This document shows, piece after piece, positions 26,741 through 36,226 of a DNA stretch of 64,000 nucleotides. The stretch's first letter is position 1. Each line of letters begins with the position of its first letter. Under the pieces are notes generated by a model. The model searched no databases. It worked only from the letters and a program-made list of their open reading frames with translations, and was not told the DNA's origin. The position numbers and the translations under genes are program-made. The DNA is from Arthrobacter sp. 35W (GTDB lineage Bacteria > Actinomycetota > Actinomycetes > Actinomycetales > Micrococcaceae): contig NZ_KI519454.1 of assembly GCF_000482545.1 (NCBI RefSeq), positions 1,958,954 to 2,022,953 of the forward strand. The letters are read 5' to 3'.

Positions 26741-28912
26741 TCATAGTGCACAGCTGACGCAACCCTCCACCTCCGTCCCTTCCAGCGCGAGCTGGCGGAG
26801 ACGGATGTAGTAGATGGTCTTGATGCCCTTGCGCCAGGCGTAGATCTGCGCCTTGTTGATGTCACGCGTTGTGGCGGTGTCCTTGAAGAACAGCGTCAGG
26901 GACAGGCCCTGGTCCACGTGCTGCGTGGCAGCGGCGTAGGTGTCGATGATCTTCTCGTAGCCAATCTCATACGCATCCTGGTAGTACTCCAGGTTGTCGT
27001 TGGTCAGGTACGGGGCCGGGTAGTACACACGGCCGATCTTGCCTTCCTTGCGGATCTCGATCTTCGAGGCAACCGGGTGGATGGACGAGGTGGAGTTGTT
27101 GATGTAGCTGATGGAACCGGTGGGCGGCACGGCCTGCAGGTTCTGGTTGTAGATGCCGTGCTCCATGACGGAGGCCTTCAGCTCGCGCCAGTCATCCTGC
27201 GTGGGGATGTGGATGCCCTCGAAGAGCTCCACGACGCGGGCGGTCTGGGGAACCCATTCGCGGTCCGTGTACTTGTCGAAGAACTCGCCGGTGGCGTACT
27301 TGGACTTCTCGAAACCGCCGAAGGTGGACTTGGTCTCGATGGCCAGCAGGTTCGAGGAGCGCAGAGCGTGGAACAGCACCGTGTAGAAGTAGATGTTGGT
27401 GAAGTCCAGGCCCTCTTCGGAGCCGTAGTGGACCCGCTCGCGGGCCAGGTAGCCGTGCAGGTTCATCTGGCCCAGGCCGATGGCGTGCGACTGGTCGTTG
27501 CCCTTGGCGATGGAGGGGACCGAGGTGATGTTGGACATGTCCGAGACCGCGGAGAGTGCCCGGATGGACGTCTCGATGGTCGCACCGAAGTTCGGCGAAT
27601 CCATGGTTTTGGCAATGTTCAGCGAGCCCAGGTTGCAGGAGATGTCCTTGCCGGTCTCGTCGTAGGACAGGTCATCCAGGTACGTGGTGGGCTGGGAAAC
27701 CTGCAGGATCTCCGAGCACAGGTTGGACATGATGATCTTGCCCTCGATCGGGTTCTCCCGATTTACGGTGTCCTCGAACATGATGTACGGGTAGCCGGAC
27801 TCGAACTGGATCTCGGCGAGGGTCTGGAAGAACTCGCGGGCCTTGATCTTGGTCTTCTTGATCCGGGAATCGTCAACCATCTCGTAGTACTTCTCGGTGA
27901 CCGAGATGTCGGAGAACGGCATGCCGTAGACCTTTTCGACGTCGTACGGAGAGAACAGGTACATGTCCTCGTCGCGCTTGGCCAGCTCAAAGGTGATGTC
28001 CGGAACCACAACGCCCAGGGAGAGTGTCTTGATGCGGATCTTCTCATCGGCGTTCTCGCGCTTGGTGTCGAGGAAGCGGTTGATGTCCGGGTGGTGGGCG
28101 TGCAGGTACACCGCACCGGCACCCTGGCGGGCACCGAGCTGGTTGGCGTAGGAGAAGCTGTCCTCGAGGAGCTTCATCACGGGGATGACGCCGGAGGACT
28201 GGTTCTCGATCTGCTTGATCGGCGCGCCGACCTCGCGGATGTTGGTCAGGGCGAAGGCCACGCCGCCGCCGCGCTTGGACAGCTGCAGGGCGGAGTTGAT
28301 GGAACGTCCGATGGATTCCATGTTGTCTTCGATGCGCAGCAGGAAGCAGGAGACCAGCTCGCCGCGCTGGGCCTTGCCGGCGTTCAGGAACGTCGGGGTG
28401 GCGGGCTGGAAGCGGCCGTCGATGATCTCATCCACCATGTTCATGGCGAGCTGCTCGTTGCCGCGGGCCAGGTGCAGGGCCACCATGCAGACGCGGTCCT
28501 CGTAGCGCTCCAGGAAGCGCTTGCCGTCGAACGTCTTCAGCGTGTAGGAGGTGTAGAACTTGAACGCGCCAAGGAACGTCTCGAAGCGGAACTTCTTCTT
28601 GTACGCGCGGCTGAAGAGGTCGCGGATGAAGTTCATCGTGTACTGGTCCAGCGTCTCGCGCTCGTAGTACTCGTTCTTGACCAGGTATTCCAGCTTCTCT
28701 TCCAGGTCGTGGAAGAACACGGTGTTGTTGTTCACGTGCTGGAGGAAGTACTGGTGCGCGGCCTCGCGGTCGGCGTCGAACTGGATCTCGCCATTGGGAC
28801 CGTAGAGGTTCAGCATGGCGTTCAGCTCGTGGTAGCCAAGTCCCTTGTATGCCTCGGGCATAGCAGCATCCTTGCTCTGGGTCAGCGCCGGTTCGGTGAC
28901 TGTTGTGTCCAA
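26741..28912 (-). CDS. nrdE: Class Ib ribonucleotide reductase, alpha subunit
   Basis: A 723-residue catalytic subunit reducing ribonucleoside diphosphates. Present are the active-site cysteines ([19 protein letters not shown]), the finger-loop region, and the C-terminal redox pair in EGCVSCAL that is recharged by NrdH. No intein interrupts it. The start is uncertain: the longest form uses TTG 28912, overlapping nrdI by 31 bp; an in-frame ATG at 28861 ([16 protein letters not shown]) has AAGG just upstream and would give 706 residues. It is followed by the homing-endonuclease gene after 38 bp. Confidence 0.96.
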   Translation of the reverse strand: MDTTVTEPALTQSKDAAMPEAYKGLGYHELNAMLNLYGPNGEIQFDADREAAHQYFLQHVNNNTVFFHDLEEKLEYLVKNEYYERETLDQYTMNFIRDLFSRAYKKKFRFETFLGAFKFYTSYTLKTFDGKRFLERYEDRVCMVALHLARGNEQLAMNMVDEIIDGRFQPATPTFLNAGKAQRGELVSCFLLRIEDNMESIGRSINSALQLSKRGGGVAFALTNIREVGAPIKQIENQSSGVIPVMKLLEDSFSYANQLGARQGAGAVYLHAHHPDINRFLDTKRENADEKIRIKTLSLGVVVPDITFELAKRDEDMYLFSPYDVEKVYGMPFSDISVTEKYYEMVDDSRIKKTKIKAREFFQTLAEIQFESGYPYIMFEDTVNRENPIEGKIIMSNLCSEILQVSQPTTYLDDLSYDETGKDISCNLGSLNIAKTMDSPNFGATIETSIRALSAVSDMSNITSVPSIAKGNDQSHAIGLGQMNLHGYLARERVHYGSEEGLDFTNIYFYTVLFHALRSSNLLAIETKSTFGGFEKSKYATGEFFDKYTDREWVPQTARVVELFEGIHIPTQDDWRELKASVMEHGIYNQNLQAVPPTGSISYINNSTSSIHPVASKIEIRKEGKIGRVYYPAPYLTNDNLEYYQDAYEIGYEKIIDTYAAATQHVDQGLSLTLFFKDTATTRDINKAQIYAWRKGIKTIYYIRLRQLALEGTEVEGCVSCAL

Positions 28913-29379
28913 AATAATTCCAATCCCTGGTGTACACGGTCAACGTCTTCGGACGTGCCCATGAGCTCAAAACGATAAAGAAGGGGCACCTTGCACTTGG
29001 CGGCGATGATGTCGCCGGCAAGGCAGTAGGTTTCCCCGAAGTTTGTGTTCCCGGCGGCGACAACGCCGCGGATCATGCTGCGGTTCTGCTCCACATTGAG
29101 GAACTTGATGACTTGCTTGGGAACCGCCCCGTGCCCGGTCTCCCCACCATAGGTGGGAAGGACCAGCACAAAGGGTTCCAAAGCCAGCAGCGTGTCATCG
29201 CGGGTCAGCACCGGCAGCCGGGCAGTATCCATGCCCAATTTCTGGACAAACCGATGGGTGTTGTCCGAAATGGAGGAAAAATAGATGAGCCTGCTGCGAG
29301 TGGAAACCAGGCCGGCCGTTGGGGCCTGGCCGGTTCCTGCACTGGTGCCGCGCTGATGGATGTCTGCGATGGCAGTCAT
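28882..29379 (-). CDS. nrdI: NrdI flavodoxin-like protein
   Basis: A 165-residue flavoprotein that supplies the oxidant for assembling the manganese-tyrosyl radical of NrdF. Recognised from [18 protein letters not shown] (phosphate loop), [10 protein letters not shown] and [18 protein letters not shown] (flavin-contact segments), and its place between nrdH and nrdE. The ATG at 29379 has GGGAG upstream; a TTG five codons earlier is less likely. Its presence predicts a Mn-dependent class Ib enzyme. Confidence 0.95.
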   Translation of the reverse strand: MTAIADIHQRGTSAGTGQAPTAGLVSTRSRLIYFSSISDNTHRFVQKLGMDTARLPVLTRDDTLLALEPFVLVLPTYGGETGHGAVPKQVIKFLNVEQNRSMIRGVVAAGNTNFGETYCLAGDIIAAKCKVPLLYRFELMGTSEDVDRVHQGLELFWTQQSPNRR

Positions 29380-29436
29380 TGGTGTTGCTCCCAACGATGT
29401 GCCCGGGGCGAATGGCCCGGGCGGGCCGGTCCGTGG

Positions 29437-29682
29437 CTAGGCGACGGAAACGGCGGCCGCGAGGGCCAGTTCTTCGATCTTGTCCGGGCGGAATCCGGAC
29501 CAGTGGTCCTGGTCGGTGATGACAACAGGTGCCTGCATGTAGCCAAGGGACCGCACGCGCTCGAGGGCGTCGGGGTCCTGGGAGATGTCCACGCTCTGGT
29601 AGGTGATCCCCTTCTTGTCCAATGCCCGGTAGGTGGCGGTGCACTGCACGCACGCTGGCTTGGTGTAAACCGTAACGGTCAT
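29437..29682 (-). CDS. nrdH: NrdH redoxin
   Basis: An 81-residue glutaredoxin-like electron donor for NrdE, reduced by thioredoxin reductase in known systems. The redox pair is CVQC (residues 11-14) and the C-terminal WSGFRPDKI matches the conserved NrdH ending. First gene of nrdH-nrdI-nrdE-(homing endonuclease)-nrdF. The ATG at 29682 follows AAGGGGAA. Confidence 0.97.
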   Translation of the reverse strand: MTVTVYTKPACVQCTATYRALDKKGITYQSVDISQDPDALERVRSLGYMQAPVVITDQDHWSGFRPDKIEELALAAAVSVA

Positions 29683-29907
29683 AATCCGTTCCCCTTCTTG
29701 GAAGTACCTGTCATGGTTGCTTCTGGCTCTTCGTGCCGGTTGAGCCTGTGAAGCGCGCCCCCCGCTTTGCGGGTTTCCCGGCCCTTGCTGCGCCCTCGGC
29801 TTTCGCTCGTGACACTGCCTGTTGGCTCGGGTGGTTTTGGCGCCTAAATACGGCCTCGCCAGCGTTCCGGGAGTGTTTCCCGAACTGCTCGATTTCTGTA
29901 ATTAGAT

Positions 29908-29919
29908 ACTACATGTAGT
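29908..29919 (-). promoter_or_regulatory. Probable NrdR box upstream of nrdH
   Basis: Perfect palindrome ACTACATGTAGT, flanked on the minus strand by GC and AT, fits the NrdR-box pattern CACTACATNTAGTG known for actinobacterial RNR operons. A weaker second copy (TACATCATCTTG on the minus strand, about 29944-29955) lies some three helical turns further upstream, as expected for paired boxes. nrdH begins 226 bp downstream; that leader contains no gene. Confidence 0.6.
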
Positions 29920-29980
29920 GCACACCCCCGGAAGTGACCCCAAGATGATGTATTACAAGTATGTCATTTTATGCACCGAC

Positions 29981-30054
29981 CGTCCACAGGCAGGAGCGCA
30001 GAATTTGCCGGATTCGCGGCTCTTTAAGCTCCGCTATCCACAGGCTGTGGACGA
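29981..30054. promoter_or_regulatory. Cluster of DnaA-box-like sequences in the nrdH-LysR divergent region
   Basis: CCGTCCACA near 29980-29988, CTATCCACA at 30034-30042 (one mismatch from TTATCCACA) and, on the opposite strand, TCGTCCACA at 30046-30054. The last two form a dyad around AGGC. DnaA control of RNR genes is known in E. coli, so these may be regulatory; their number is too low for an origin. The rest of 29683-30165 contains no gene. Confidence 0.4.
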
Positions 30055-30165
30055 GTTAATCACTTAATCCGGGGCGGCGTGTCGGCTTTCCCGGCGTGTC
30101 GCGCCTGGTGTGCCGCGTGCTCCCCACCACTAGGCTTGGCTCGGACAGATGGAGAGGTGGTGGGC

Positions 30166-31089
30166 GTGGTCAATCCGGTGCATTTGCGCACGCTGGTGGA
30201 GGTGACCCGGCTGGGATCCTTCGCGGCGGCGGCCAGCAGACTCGGGTACACGGCGTCGGCGGTGTCGCAGCAGATGTCCGCCCTGGAGCGCGACACGGGC
30301 GTGGTGCTGTTCCAGCGCTCGGCCCGCAGCGTGCTGCCCACGGACGCCGCACTGGTCATGACCCGGCACGCCCGCAAGGTCCTTACGGACATCGACGCAC
30401 TGCTGGCCGCCAGCTCCAAGACCCATGCCGCCACCAGCCAGGAGTTGCGGCTGGGCATCTTCCCCTCGCTGGCCACCTATGTACTCCCCCGTCTCCTGCG
30501 CAGCCCCAGCTGGCCGGACCTGGGGATCAATCTGAACGTCTCGGTGGCCGAGCCGGGCCAGACCATCCAGGGCCTGCGCGCCGGCGGCGAGCTCGACGTC
30601 GCCCTCGTCTACCAGGTGGGCCAGAGCGGACTGGCCTGGCCGCACACCGTCAGCCGGCAGTGGATTGGCGATGACAACTTCCGCGTGGTGCTCCCCAAAT
30701 CCTGGGGCATCCAGGCCAATGCCGAGGTGGCCGCCGCGCAGCTGAACGACGTGCCGTGGATCATGCACCACCCGGGCACCCCGGATGCCATGGTGATCGA
30801 ACGCCTCTTTGCCAGCTGCAATCTCCATCCCCGGGTGGCCGTCCACAGCGACGACTTCAACGCCAGCCTCCAGCTCGCCTCGGTCGGGATGGGAGCCGCG
30901 CTGGTTCCCGAGCTGGCGCTGGCGAACAGGCCCGACGGCGTCGTGGTCCTGGATGTGCCGGAGATCCGGCTGGCGCGCAACATCTTTGCCCTGCTCATCA
31001 ATGAGAAGGCCACGGCCCAGGTGGAGGTCTTTGTGGATGGCCTGTCGGGCATTCTCAACGAGCTCTCCCGGGCGTCCCAGATCGGCTGA
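30166..31089 (+). CDS. LysR-family transcriptional regulator
   Basis: A 307-residue LTTR. The N-terminal helix-turn-helix is typical: LRTLVEVTRLGSFAAAASRLGYTASAVSQQMSALERDTGVVLFQRSAR, followed by a linker helix and a periplasmic-binding-protein-like effector domain (about 90-295). GTG 30166 is taken as start because GGAGAGG lies upstream; the frame is open to 30079 but that part is not LTTR-like. It faces away from the nrd operon and is followed by a short-chain dehydrogenase on the same strand after 138 bp, a possible target. Effector unknown. Confidence 0.92.
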   Translation: MVNPVHLRTLVEVTRLGSFAAAASRLGYTASAVSQQMSALERDTGVVLFQRSARSVLPTDAALVMTRHARKVLTDIDALLAASSKTHAATSQELRLGIFPSLATYVLPRLLRSPSWPDLGINLNVSVAEPGQTIQGLRAGGELDVALVYQVGQSGLAWPHTVSRQWIGDDNFRVVLPKSWGIQANAEVAAAQLNDVPWIMHHPGTPDAMVIERLFASCNLHPRVAVHSDDFNASLQLASVGMGAALVPELALANRPDGVVVLDVPEIRLARNIFALLINEKATAQVEVFVDGLSGILNELSRASQIG

Positions 31090-31227
31090 CGCTCCATCGC
31101 GTGGAGCTGCCGGATGGGGGTAACGCCAGGGCCTGTATGGAGGGGCACTCCCTCGTTGCATGGGGCCTTGGTTGACTGGTGAGTGCCGCAGCCGGATGGC
31201 CGGCACCCGTTGAAAGGAAGCCCCATC

Positions 31228-32076
31228 ATGACCACATGGTTCATCACAGGATGCTCAACCGGCCTCGGCCGCGCCCTTGCCGAGGCCGTTCTGGCGAACG
31301 GTTTCAACGCCGTCGTCACGGCCAGGGATGCAGCGGCGGTCCAGGACCTGGTCGACGCACACCCCGGCACAGCACTGGCCCTCCCCCTCGATGTCACGGA
31401 CGGGCAGCAGATTGCCGACGCCGTGAAGCAGGCGGAGGAGCGCTTTGGCGGCATCGACGTGCTGGTGAACAATGCCGGCTACGGCTACCGCGCCGCGGTT
31501 GAGGAAGGTGGCGAGGCCGACGTCCAGCAGCTGTTCGATACCAACTTCTTTGGCGCCGTCGCCATGGTCAAGGCAGTCCTGCCAGGGATGCGCGCCCGCC
31601 GCTCGGGGTCCATCGTGAACATCTCCTCGATCGGCGCCCGGCTCTCCCCCGAAGGATCCGGCTACTACTCGGCCACGAAGGCCGCCCTCGAGGCGATGAC
31701 AGCGTCGCTGCGCAAGGAAGTGAAACCGCTGGGCATCACCGCCATGTCGGTTGAACCCGGCGGATTCCGCACCGACTTCGCCGGCCGGTCGCTGACGCAG
31801 TCGGCCGCGGCCATTGGCGACTACGCCGAGACCGCTGGGAAACGCCGCAAGGAGAACGACACCGTCCACGGCACCCAGCAGGGCGATCCGGCCAAGGCGG
31901 CCCAGGCGATCATCGCGGCGGTGCAAAGCCCCGAGACGCCCGGATTGCTGCTGCTGGGCGAAGATTCCCTCAAGGGTTTCCGGGCGGTGCTCGATGCCCT
32001 CCGCGCCGAGACCGACGCCTGGGAGTCCACCAGCCGGAGCACGGGTTTCGACACCTCGCTGGCCGGGCAGCACTAG
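31228..32076 (+). CDS. Short-chain dehydrogenase/reductase
   Basis: A 282-residue classical SDR oxidoreductase. The NAD(P)-binding TGCSTGLGRALAEAV motif (TGxxxGxG, residues 7-14), NNAG (about 85), catalytic Ser in ISSIGARLS and the YSATKAAL Tyr-Lys pair are all present. An arginine soon after the second strand suggests NADP. ATG 31228 follows AAAGGAAG. It ends 24 bp before the convergent aldehyde dehydrogenase. The substrate is unknown; such proteins are often annotated as oxidoreductases of alcohols or ketones. Confidence 0.9.
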   Translation: MTTWFITGCSTGLGRALAEAVLANGFNAVVTARDAAAVQDLVDAHPGTALALPLDVTDGQQIADAVKQAEERFGGIDVLVNNAGYGYRAAVEEGGEADVQQLFDTNFFGAVAMVKAVLPGMRARRSGSIVNISSIGARLSPEGSGYYSATKAALEAMTASLRKEVKPLGITAMSVEPGGFRTDFAGRSLTQSAAAIGDYAETAGKRRKENDTVHGTQQGDPAKAAQAIIAAVQSPETPGLLLLGEDSLKGFRAVLDALRAETDAWESTSRSTGFDTSLAGQH

Positions 32077-32100
32077 CCGCGGCACCGCTGGTGGCGCCGG

Positions 32101-33522
32101 CTAGGCCTTTCCGCGACGGCGGATCCTGGCCGCCGGCGCCACCAGCCTGCGGATGATCTGGTTCCTGAGGGCACCGAAGGGCGGATAGACTAGCACCATG
32201 GTGTCGGGCTTCATCGGCTTGTCCAGCACCGCCTTGGGGTGGGAGAACGTGCGCAGCGAATGCCGCCCGTGGTAACGGCCCATGCCGCTCTCCCCCACCC
32301 CGCCAAAGGGCAGGCCCGGGACCAGCAGATGCGCCGCCGGCACACCGAAGGCCAGCGCCCCCGAGGAGGTCCGCTCGGTGAAGGCCTGGCGCACAGCCGC
32401 ATCTTCGCTGAAGACGTACAGGGCCAACGGCTTGTCACGGGCAGTGATGAACCCGATGGCATCCTCCAGACCGTCCACGGCCACCAGCGGCAGGATGGGA
32501 CCGAAGATTTCCTCCTGCATGACTTTCGAGTCCGCGCCGGCCCGCACCACTGTGGGTGCCAGATACTTCTGGGCCGCATCGGCCGCTCCCCCGGTGACCA
32601 GCTCGACGTCGTCGTCCTCCAGCAGGGCGGTGAGCCGGGCGAAGGCGCCCTCGTGGATGATCCGGCCGTACTCACCGCTGGACTTCGGGTCCACCCCGTA
32701 GAACCGTTCGATGGCGGCGGGCAGCAGGGCGGCCAGCCGGTCCAGCACCTCCGCGGTGCCCAGCACATAGTCCGGGGCCACGCAGGTCTGGCCGGCATTC
32801 ATAAACTTGCCCCAGGCAATCCGCGCCGCCGCGACCTCAAGGTCCGTCGTGTCGTCCACGTAGGTGGGCGATTTGCCGCCGAGCTCCAAGGTCACGGGCG
32901 TCAGGTGCTTCGCCGCGGCGGCCATCACGATGCGGCCCACCCGGCCGTTGCCCGTGTAGAAGATGTGGTCGAAGCGCTGTTCCAGCAGCTCGGTGGTTTC
33001 TGCAACGCCACCCTGGACGATCCGGACGGCGTCGGGCAGGTACTCGGGCACGAGCCGGGCCAGCACGGCCGACGACGCCGGCGCCAGCTCACTGGGCTTG
33101 GCCACCACCGTGTTGCCCGCGGCGAGTGCACCGATGACTGGCGCCAGCAGCAGCTGGATGGGGTAGTTCCACGGACCGATCACCAGCACGACGCCGAGCG
33201 GCTCCAGCACGATCTTCGCCGCGGCCGGCGCGAGGGCCACGGGTACGGCGCTGGCTTCAGGGGCCAGCCAGCGCTTCAGGTGTTTAAGCGTGTGCGCGAT
33301 CTCCGCCGTCAGGAAGCCAATCTCCGTCAACCACGATTCGCTGGCATGCTTGCCCAGATCGGCCTCGAGGGCGGCGGCGATCTCGCCCTGGCGCTCCACG
33401 AGCATCCGGTTCAACGCGTGCAGCTGCTCCCGCCGCCACGCCACAGGCCGGGACACCCCGGAGTTGAACACGGCCCGCGCCCGCGCCACTGTCTGGGCCA
33501 TCGTCTCCATCTGCGCAATCAT
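32101..33522 (-). CDS. Aldehyde dehydrogenase (class 3-like)
   Basis: A 473-residue NAD(P)-dependent aldehyde dehydrogenase. The length of about 470, VLVIGPWNYPIQLLLAPVIGALAAGNTVVAKPSE, the general-base Glu in LELGGKSPTYVD and the nucleophile Cys in NAGQTCVAPDY place it with the ALDH3/coniferyl aldehyde group, which oxidizes medium-chain or aromatic aldehydes. The hydrophobic C terminus (LVYPPFGALRNQIIRRLVAPAARIRRRGKA) is basic and might touch membranes. Start ATG 33522. Confidence 0.93.
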   Translation of the reverse strand: MIAQMETMAQTVARARAVFNSGVSRPVAWRREQLHALNRMLVERQGEIAAALEADLGKHASESWLTEIGFLTAEIAHTLKHLKRWLAPEASAVPVALAPAAAKIVLEPLGVVLVIGPWNYPIQLLLAPVIGALAAGNTVVAKPSELAPASSAVLARLVPEYLPDAVRIVQGGVAETTELLEQRFDHIFYTGNGRVGRIVMAAAAKHLTPVTLELGGKSPTYVDDTTDLEVAAARIAWGKFMNAGQTCVAPDYVLGTAEVLDRLAALLPAAIERFYGVDPKSSGEYGRIIHEGAFARLTALLEDDDVELVTGGAADAAQKYLAPTVVRAGADSKVMQEEIFGPILPLVAVDGLEDAIGFITARDKPLALYVFSEDAAVRQAFTERTSSGALAFGVPAAHLLVPGLPFGGVGESGMGRYHGRHSLRTFSHPKAVLDKPMKPDTMVLVYPPFGALRNQIIRRLVAPAARIRRRGKA

Positions 33523-33683
33523 GGGCCAAATCTACCCCGGGGCCCACCATGCGCATCGGCGACGCACTATCCCGTTGGGGACGCGTCCACTACCGCGTCT
33601 TCGGAGGGGAACGACGTCGCCAACTGGGGACACGCTCGTCGCACCGGGTCTCGCTCCCCACCTGCTCCCAACGTGGGGAACGC

Positions 33684-33727
33684 AAAAACCGCCGCCGCTC
33701 CCGGGAAGGGAACGACGGCGGTTTGGT
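33684..33727 (-). terminator. Intrinsic terminator for the metFE transcript
   Basis: On the minus strand AAACCGCCG and CGGCGGTTT form a stem with an inner GTTCCC-TTCC-GGGA-type hairpin and end in GGTTTTTG, giving a U5 tract. It lies about 110 bp after the metE stop in the 316-bp gap 33523-33838, which has no gene. Confidence 0.75.
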
Positions 33728-33757
33728 TTCGACAAGTTCGACCAACGCTCTGCAGCT

Positions 33758-33812
33758 TTGTTGGGGCCCGGGAGCGGCTTCGGACGTCCGCGAAGCGGGC
33801 CGGCCCCAACAA
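33758..33812 (-). terminator. Second long hairpin after metE
   Basis: An 11-bp outer stem (TTGTTGGGGCC at 33758-33768 with GGCCCCAACAA at 33802-33812) encloses GCTTCG/CGAAGC. It lies between the metE stop and the U-tract terminator, and may protect the 3' end or help termination. Confidence 0.5.
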
Positions 33813-33838
33813 GGCGAAGGAGCGCTGGTTCGGAAGTC

Positions 33839-36151
33839 CTAGACCAGCTGGGCGCGGACTTCCTTGGTGGCCTCGACCAGGTTGCGCAGGGACTCTTCGG
33901 TCTCAGCGTAGCCACGGGTCTTCAGACCGCAGTCCGGGTTGACCCAGAGCTGGCGGGCCGGCACGTGTTTGACGGCGGTGCCGAGCAGCTCGGAGACCTC
34001 GGCCTGGCCGGGGACGCGCGGGGAGTGGATGTCGTAGACGCCCGGACCAACACCGCGGCCGAAGCCGTGGCTCTCCAGGTCGTGCACAACCTCCATGCGG
34101 GAGCGGGCGGCCTCGATGGAGGTCACGTCGGCATCCAGACCGTCGATGGCGTCGATGATGACACCGAACTCCGAGTAGCACAGGTGGGTGTGGATCTGGG
34201 TGCCATCCACGGCGCCTGCGGTGGAGAGGCGGAAGGAGTTCACGGACCAGTCCAGGTAGGAGGCCTGGTCGGCCTTGCGCAGCGGCAGCAGCTCGCGCAG
34301 GGCGGGCTCGTCGACCTGGATGACCTTGATGCCGGCGGCTTCCAGGTCGGCGATCTCATCGCGCAGGGCCAGGGCAACCTGGTTGGCGGTCTCGCCCAGG
34401 GGCTGGTCGTCGCGGACGAAGCTCCAGGCCAGGATCGTGACGGGGCCCGTGAGCATGCCCTTCATCGGCTTGGCCGTGAGGGACTGCGCGTACTCGGCCC
34501 AGGCTACGGTGATGGCCTTGGCGCGGGTGACATCGCCCCACAGGATGGACGGGCGGGTGCAGCGGCTGCCGTAGGACTGGACCCAGCCGTGGACGGTGAC
34601 GTCGAAGCCTTCCAGGTTCTCGGCGAAGTACTGGACCATGTCATTGCGCTCGGGCTCGCCGTGGACGAGGACGTCGAAGCCCAGGTCCTCCTGCAGGTCC
34701 ACAACGCGCTTGATCTCTTCCTTCATCAGCGTCTCGTACTGCTCGCCGGTCAGCTCGCCCTTGTTGGCGCGGGCACGGGCGGAGCGGATTTCGCTGGTCT
34801 GCGGGAAGGAACCGATGGTGGTGGTGGGCAGCGGCGGGAGGTTCAGCTCGGCGTCCTGGGCTGCGGCACGCGTGGCGTAGTCGGAGCGGTTGAAGTCGGC
34901 CGTGGTCAGTGCGGCCAGGCGGGCACGCACCTCGGGGCGCTGGACGCCGGCAGCGGTGGCGCGGGAGGCGATGATGGCGCTGGCCTCATCGATCGCGCCC
35001 TGGGCTGCGGCACGGTCGGTCAGCGCGGCGGCCAGGGTGACAACCTCGGTGGCCTTCTGGTCGGCGAAGGCCAACCAGCTGCGCAGCTGCTCGGAGAGCT
35101 GGACTTCCTCGGCAACATCGTGCGGGACGTGCTGGGTGGAGGTGGAGGTGGAGACGGCAACGTTCAGGCCGGCTGCCTTGAGGGCCTCCAGCTTGTCGGC
35201 GGCGACGGCGAGGTCGTTGCGCCAGATGTTGTGGCCGTCGACGACGCCGGCAACCAGGGTCTTGCCGGCCAGCAGGGCCAGATCCTCGTTGGAGGGAACG
35301 GCGCCCTTGAACAGGTCCAGGTGGATGGCTTCAACGTTGGTGGCGGCCAGCGTGGGCAGCAGCTCGTTGATGGCACCGTAGGGGGTGCTGACCAGGATGG
35401 CGGGACGCTCGGTGGCGGCGGCCAGAACCTCGTAGGTGCGGGCAACAGCGGCCTTGACCTCGGCGACGTCGATGTCGTTGTCGACGGCCAGGGCGGGCTC
35501 GTCCAGCTGGATCCAGCTGGCACCGGCTGCGGCAAGCTTGCCCAGCAGTTCAACGTAGACCGGCAGGACGTCCTCGAGGCGGGACAGCGGCGAGAAGCCG
35601 GCCGGGGCGTCGTCGGAGGCCTTGCTCAGCAGCAGGTAGGTGACGGGGCCGACCAGGTACGGGCGGGTCTCGACGCCGTTGGCCAGGGCGTACTCGAACT
35701 GCTCCACGATGCGGGTGGAGGTCAGCGAGAAGGTGGTCTCCGGGCCGATCTCGGGGACCAAGTAGTGGTAGTTGGTGTCGAACCACTTGGTCATTTCCAG
35801 CGGCTGCTGGTCGGCGGTGCCGCGGGCCAGGGTGAAGTAGGCGTTGATGTCCAGCTGGCCTTCGGCGTTGAGCAGGTTGCCGAAGCGGGCCGGGACGGCA
35901 CCGATGTGGGTGGAGGCGTCCAGCACCTGGTCGTAGTAGGAGAACGTGCCGGGGACGGCAGCGGCCTCGGTCAGGCCCAGGCCGGTGAGGCGCTTGGCGG
36001 TGGCCAGCTGGATCTCCTTGGCGGCGGCGTCCAGGGCGGCGGCGTCGATCTTGCCGGCCCAGAAGGCTTCGATGGCCTTCTTCAGTTCGCGGCGGCGGCC
36101 GATGCGGGGGTAGCCCAGCAGGGAGGCGGAGGGGAATGCAGTGGTGGTCAT
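33839..36151 (-). CDS. metE: Cobalamin-independent methionine synthase
   Basis: A 770-residue enzyme transferring a methyl group from 5-methyltetrahydropteroyltriglutamate to homocysteine. Two (beta/alpha)8 barrels: the N-terminal folate-associated barrel begins GYPRIGRRRELKKAIEAFWAGK; the C-terminal catalytic barrel carries the zinc ligands in THLCYSEFG (His and Cys), Glu in the SIEAARS region and the second Cys in NPDCGLKTRGY. ATG 36151 follows AAGGAC. It lies 75 bp after metF on the same strand, so the methyl donor and its consumer are made together. Confidence 0.97.
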   Translation of the reverse strand: MTTTAFPSASLLGYPRIGRRRELKKAIEAFWAGKIDAAALDAAAKEIQLATAKRLTGLGLTEAAAVPGTFSYYDQVLDASTHIGAVPARFGNLLNAEGQLDINAYFTLARGTADQQPLEMTKWFDTNYHYLVPEIGPETTFSLTSTRIVEQFEYALANGVETRPYLVGPVTYLLLSKASDDAPAGFSPLSRLEDVLPVYVELLGKLAAAGASWIQLDEPALAVDNDIDVAEVKAAVARTYEVLAAATERPAILVSTPYGAINELLPTLAATNVEAIHLDLFKGAVPSNEDLALLAGKTLVAGVVDGHNIWRNDLAVAADKLEALKAAGLNVAVSTSTSTQHVPHDVAEEVQLSEQLRSWLAFADQKATEVVTLAAALTDRAAAQGAIDEASAIIASRATAAGVQRPEVRARLAALTTADFNRSDYATRAAAQDAELNLPPLPTTTIGSFPQTSEIRSARARANKGELTGEQYETLMKEEIKRVVDLQEDLGFDVLVHGEPERNDMVQYFAENLEGFDVTVHGWVQSYGSRCTRPSILWGDVTRAKAITVAWAEYAQSLTAKPMKGMLTGPVTILAWSFVRDDQPLGETANQVALALRDEIADLEAAGIKVIQVDEPALRELLPLRKADQASYLDWSVNSFRLSTAGAVDGTQIHTHLCYSEFGVIIDAIDGLDADVTSIEAARSRMEVVHDLESHGFGRGVGPGVYDIHSPRVPGQAEVSELLGTAVKHVPARQLWVNPDCGLKTRGYAETEESLRNLVEATKEVRAQLV

Positions 36152-36226
36152 GTCATGTCCTTGGGTAGATCGGTGCATAAGGAAGTTGGCTGCAGAGGAT
36201 TCTGCGGGTGCTGCAAGACTGCGGGT

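Noticed and set aside
26918-28978. A 686-codon plus-strand open frame opposite nrdE
   Set aside because: Antisense shadow of nrdE with Val/Gly/Leu-rich composition and no recognisable motif.
29980-30054. DnaA-like boxes considered as an origin of replication
   Set aside because: Only three degenerate sites, no AT-rich unwinding region, and no dnaA, dnaN or gyr genes nearby.
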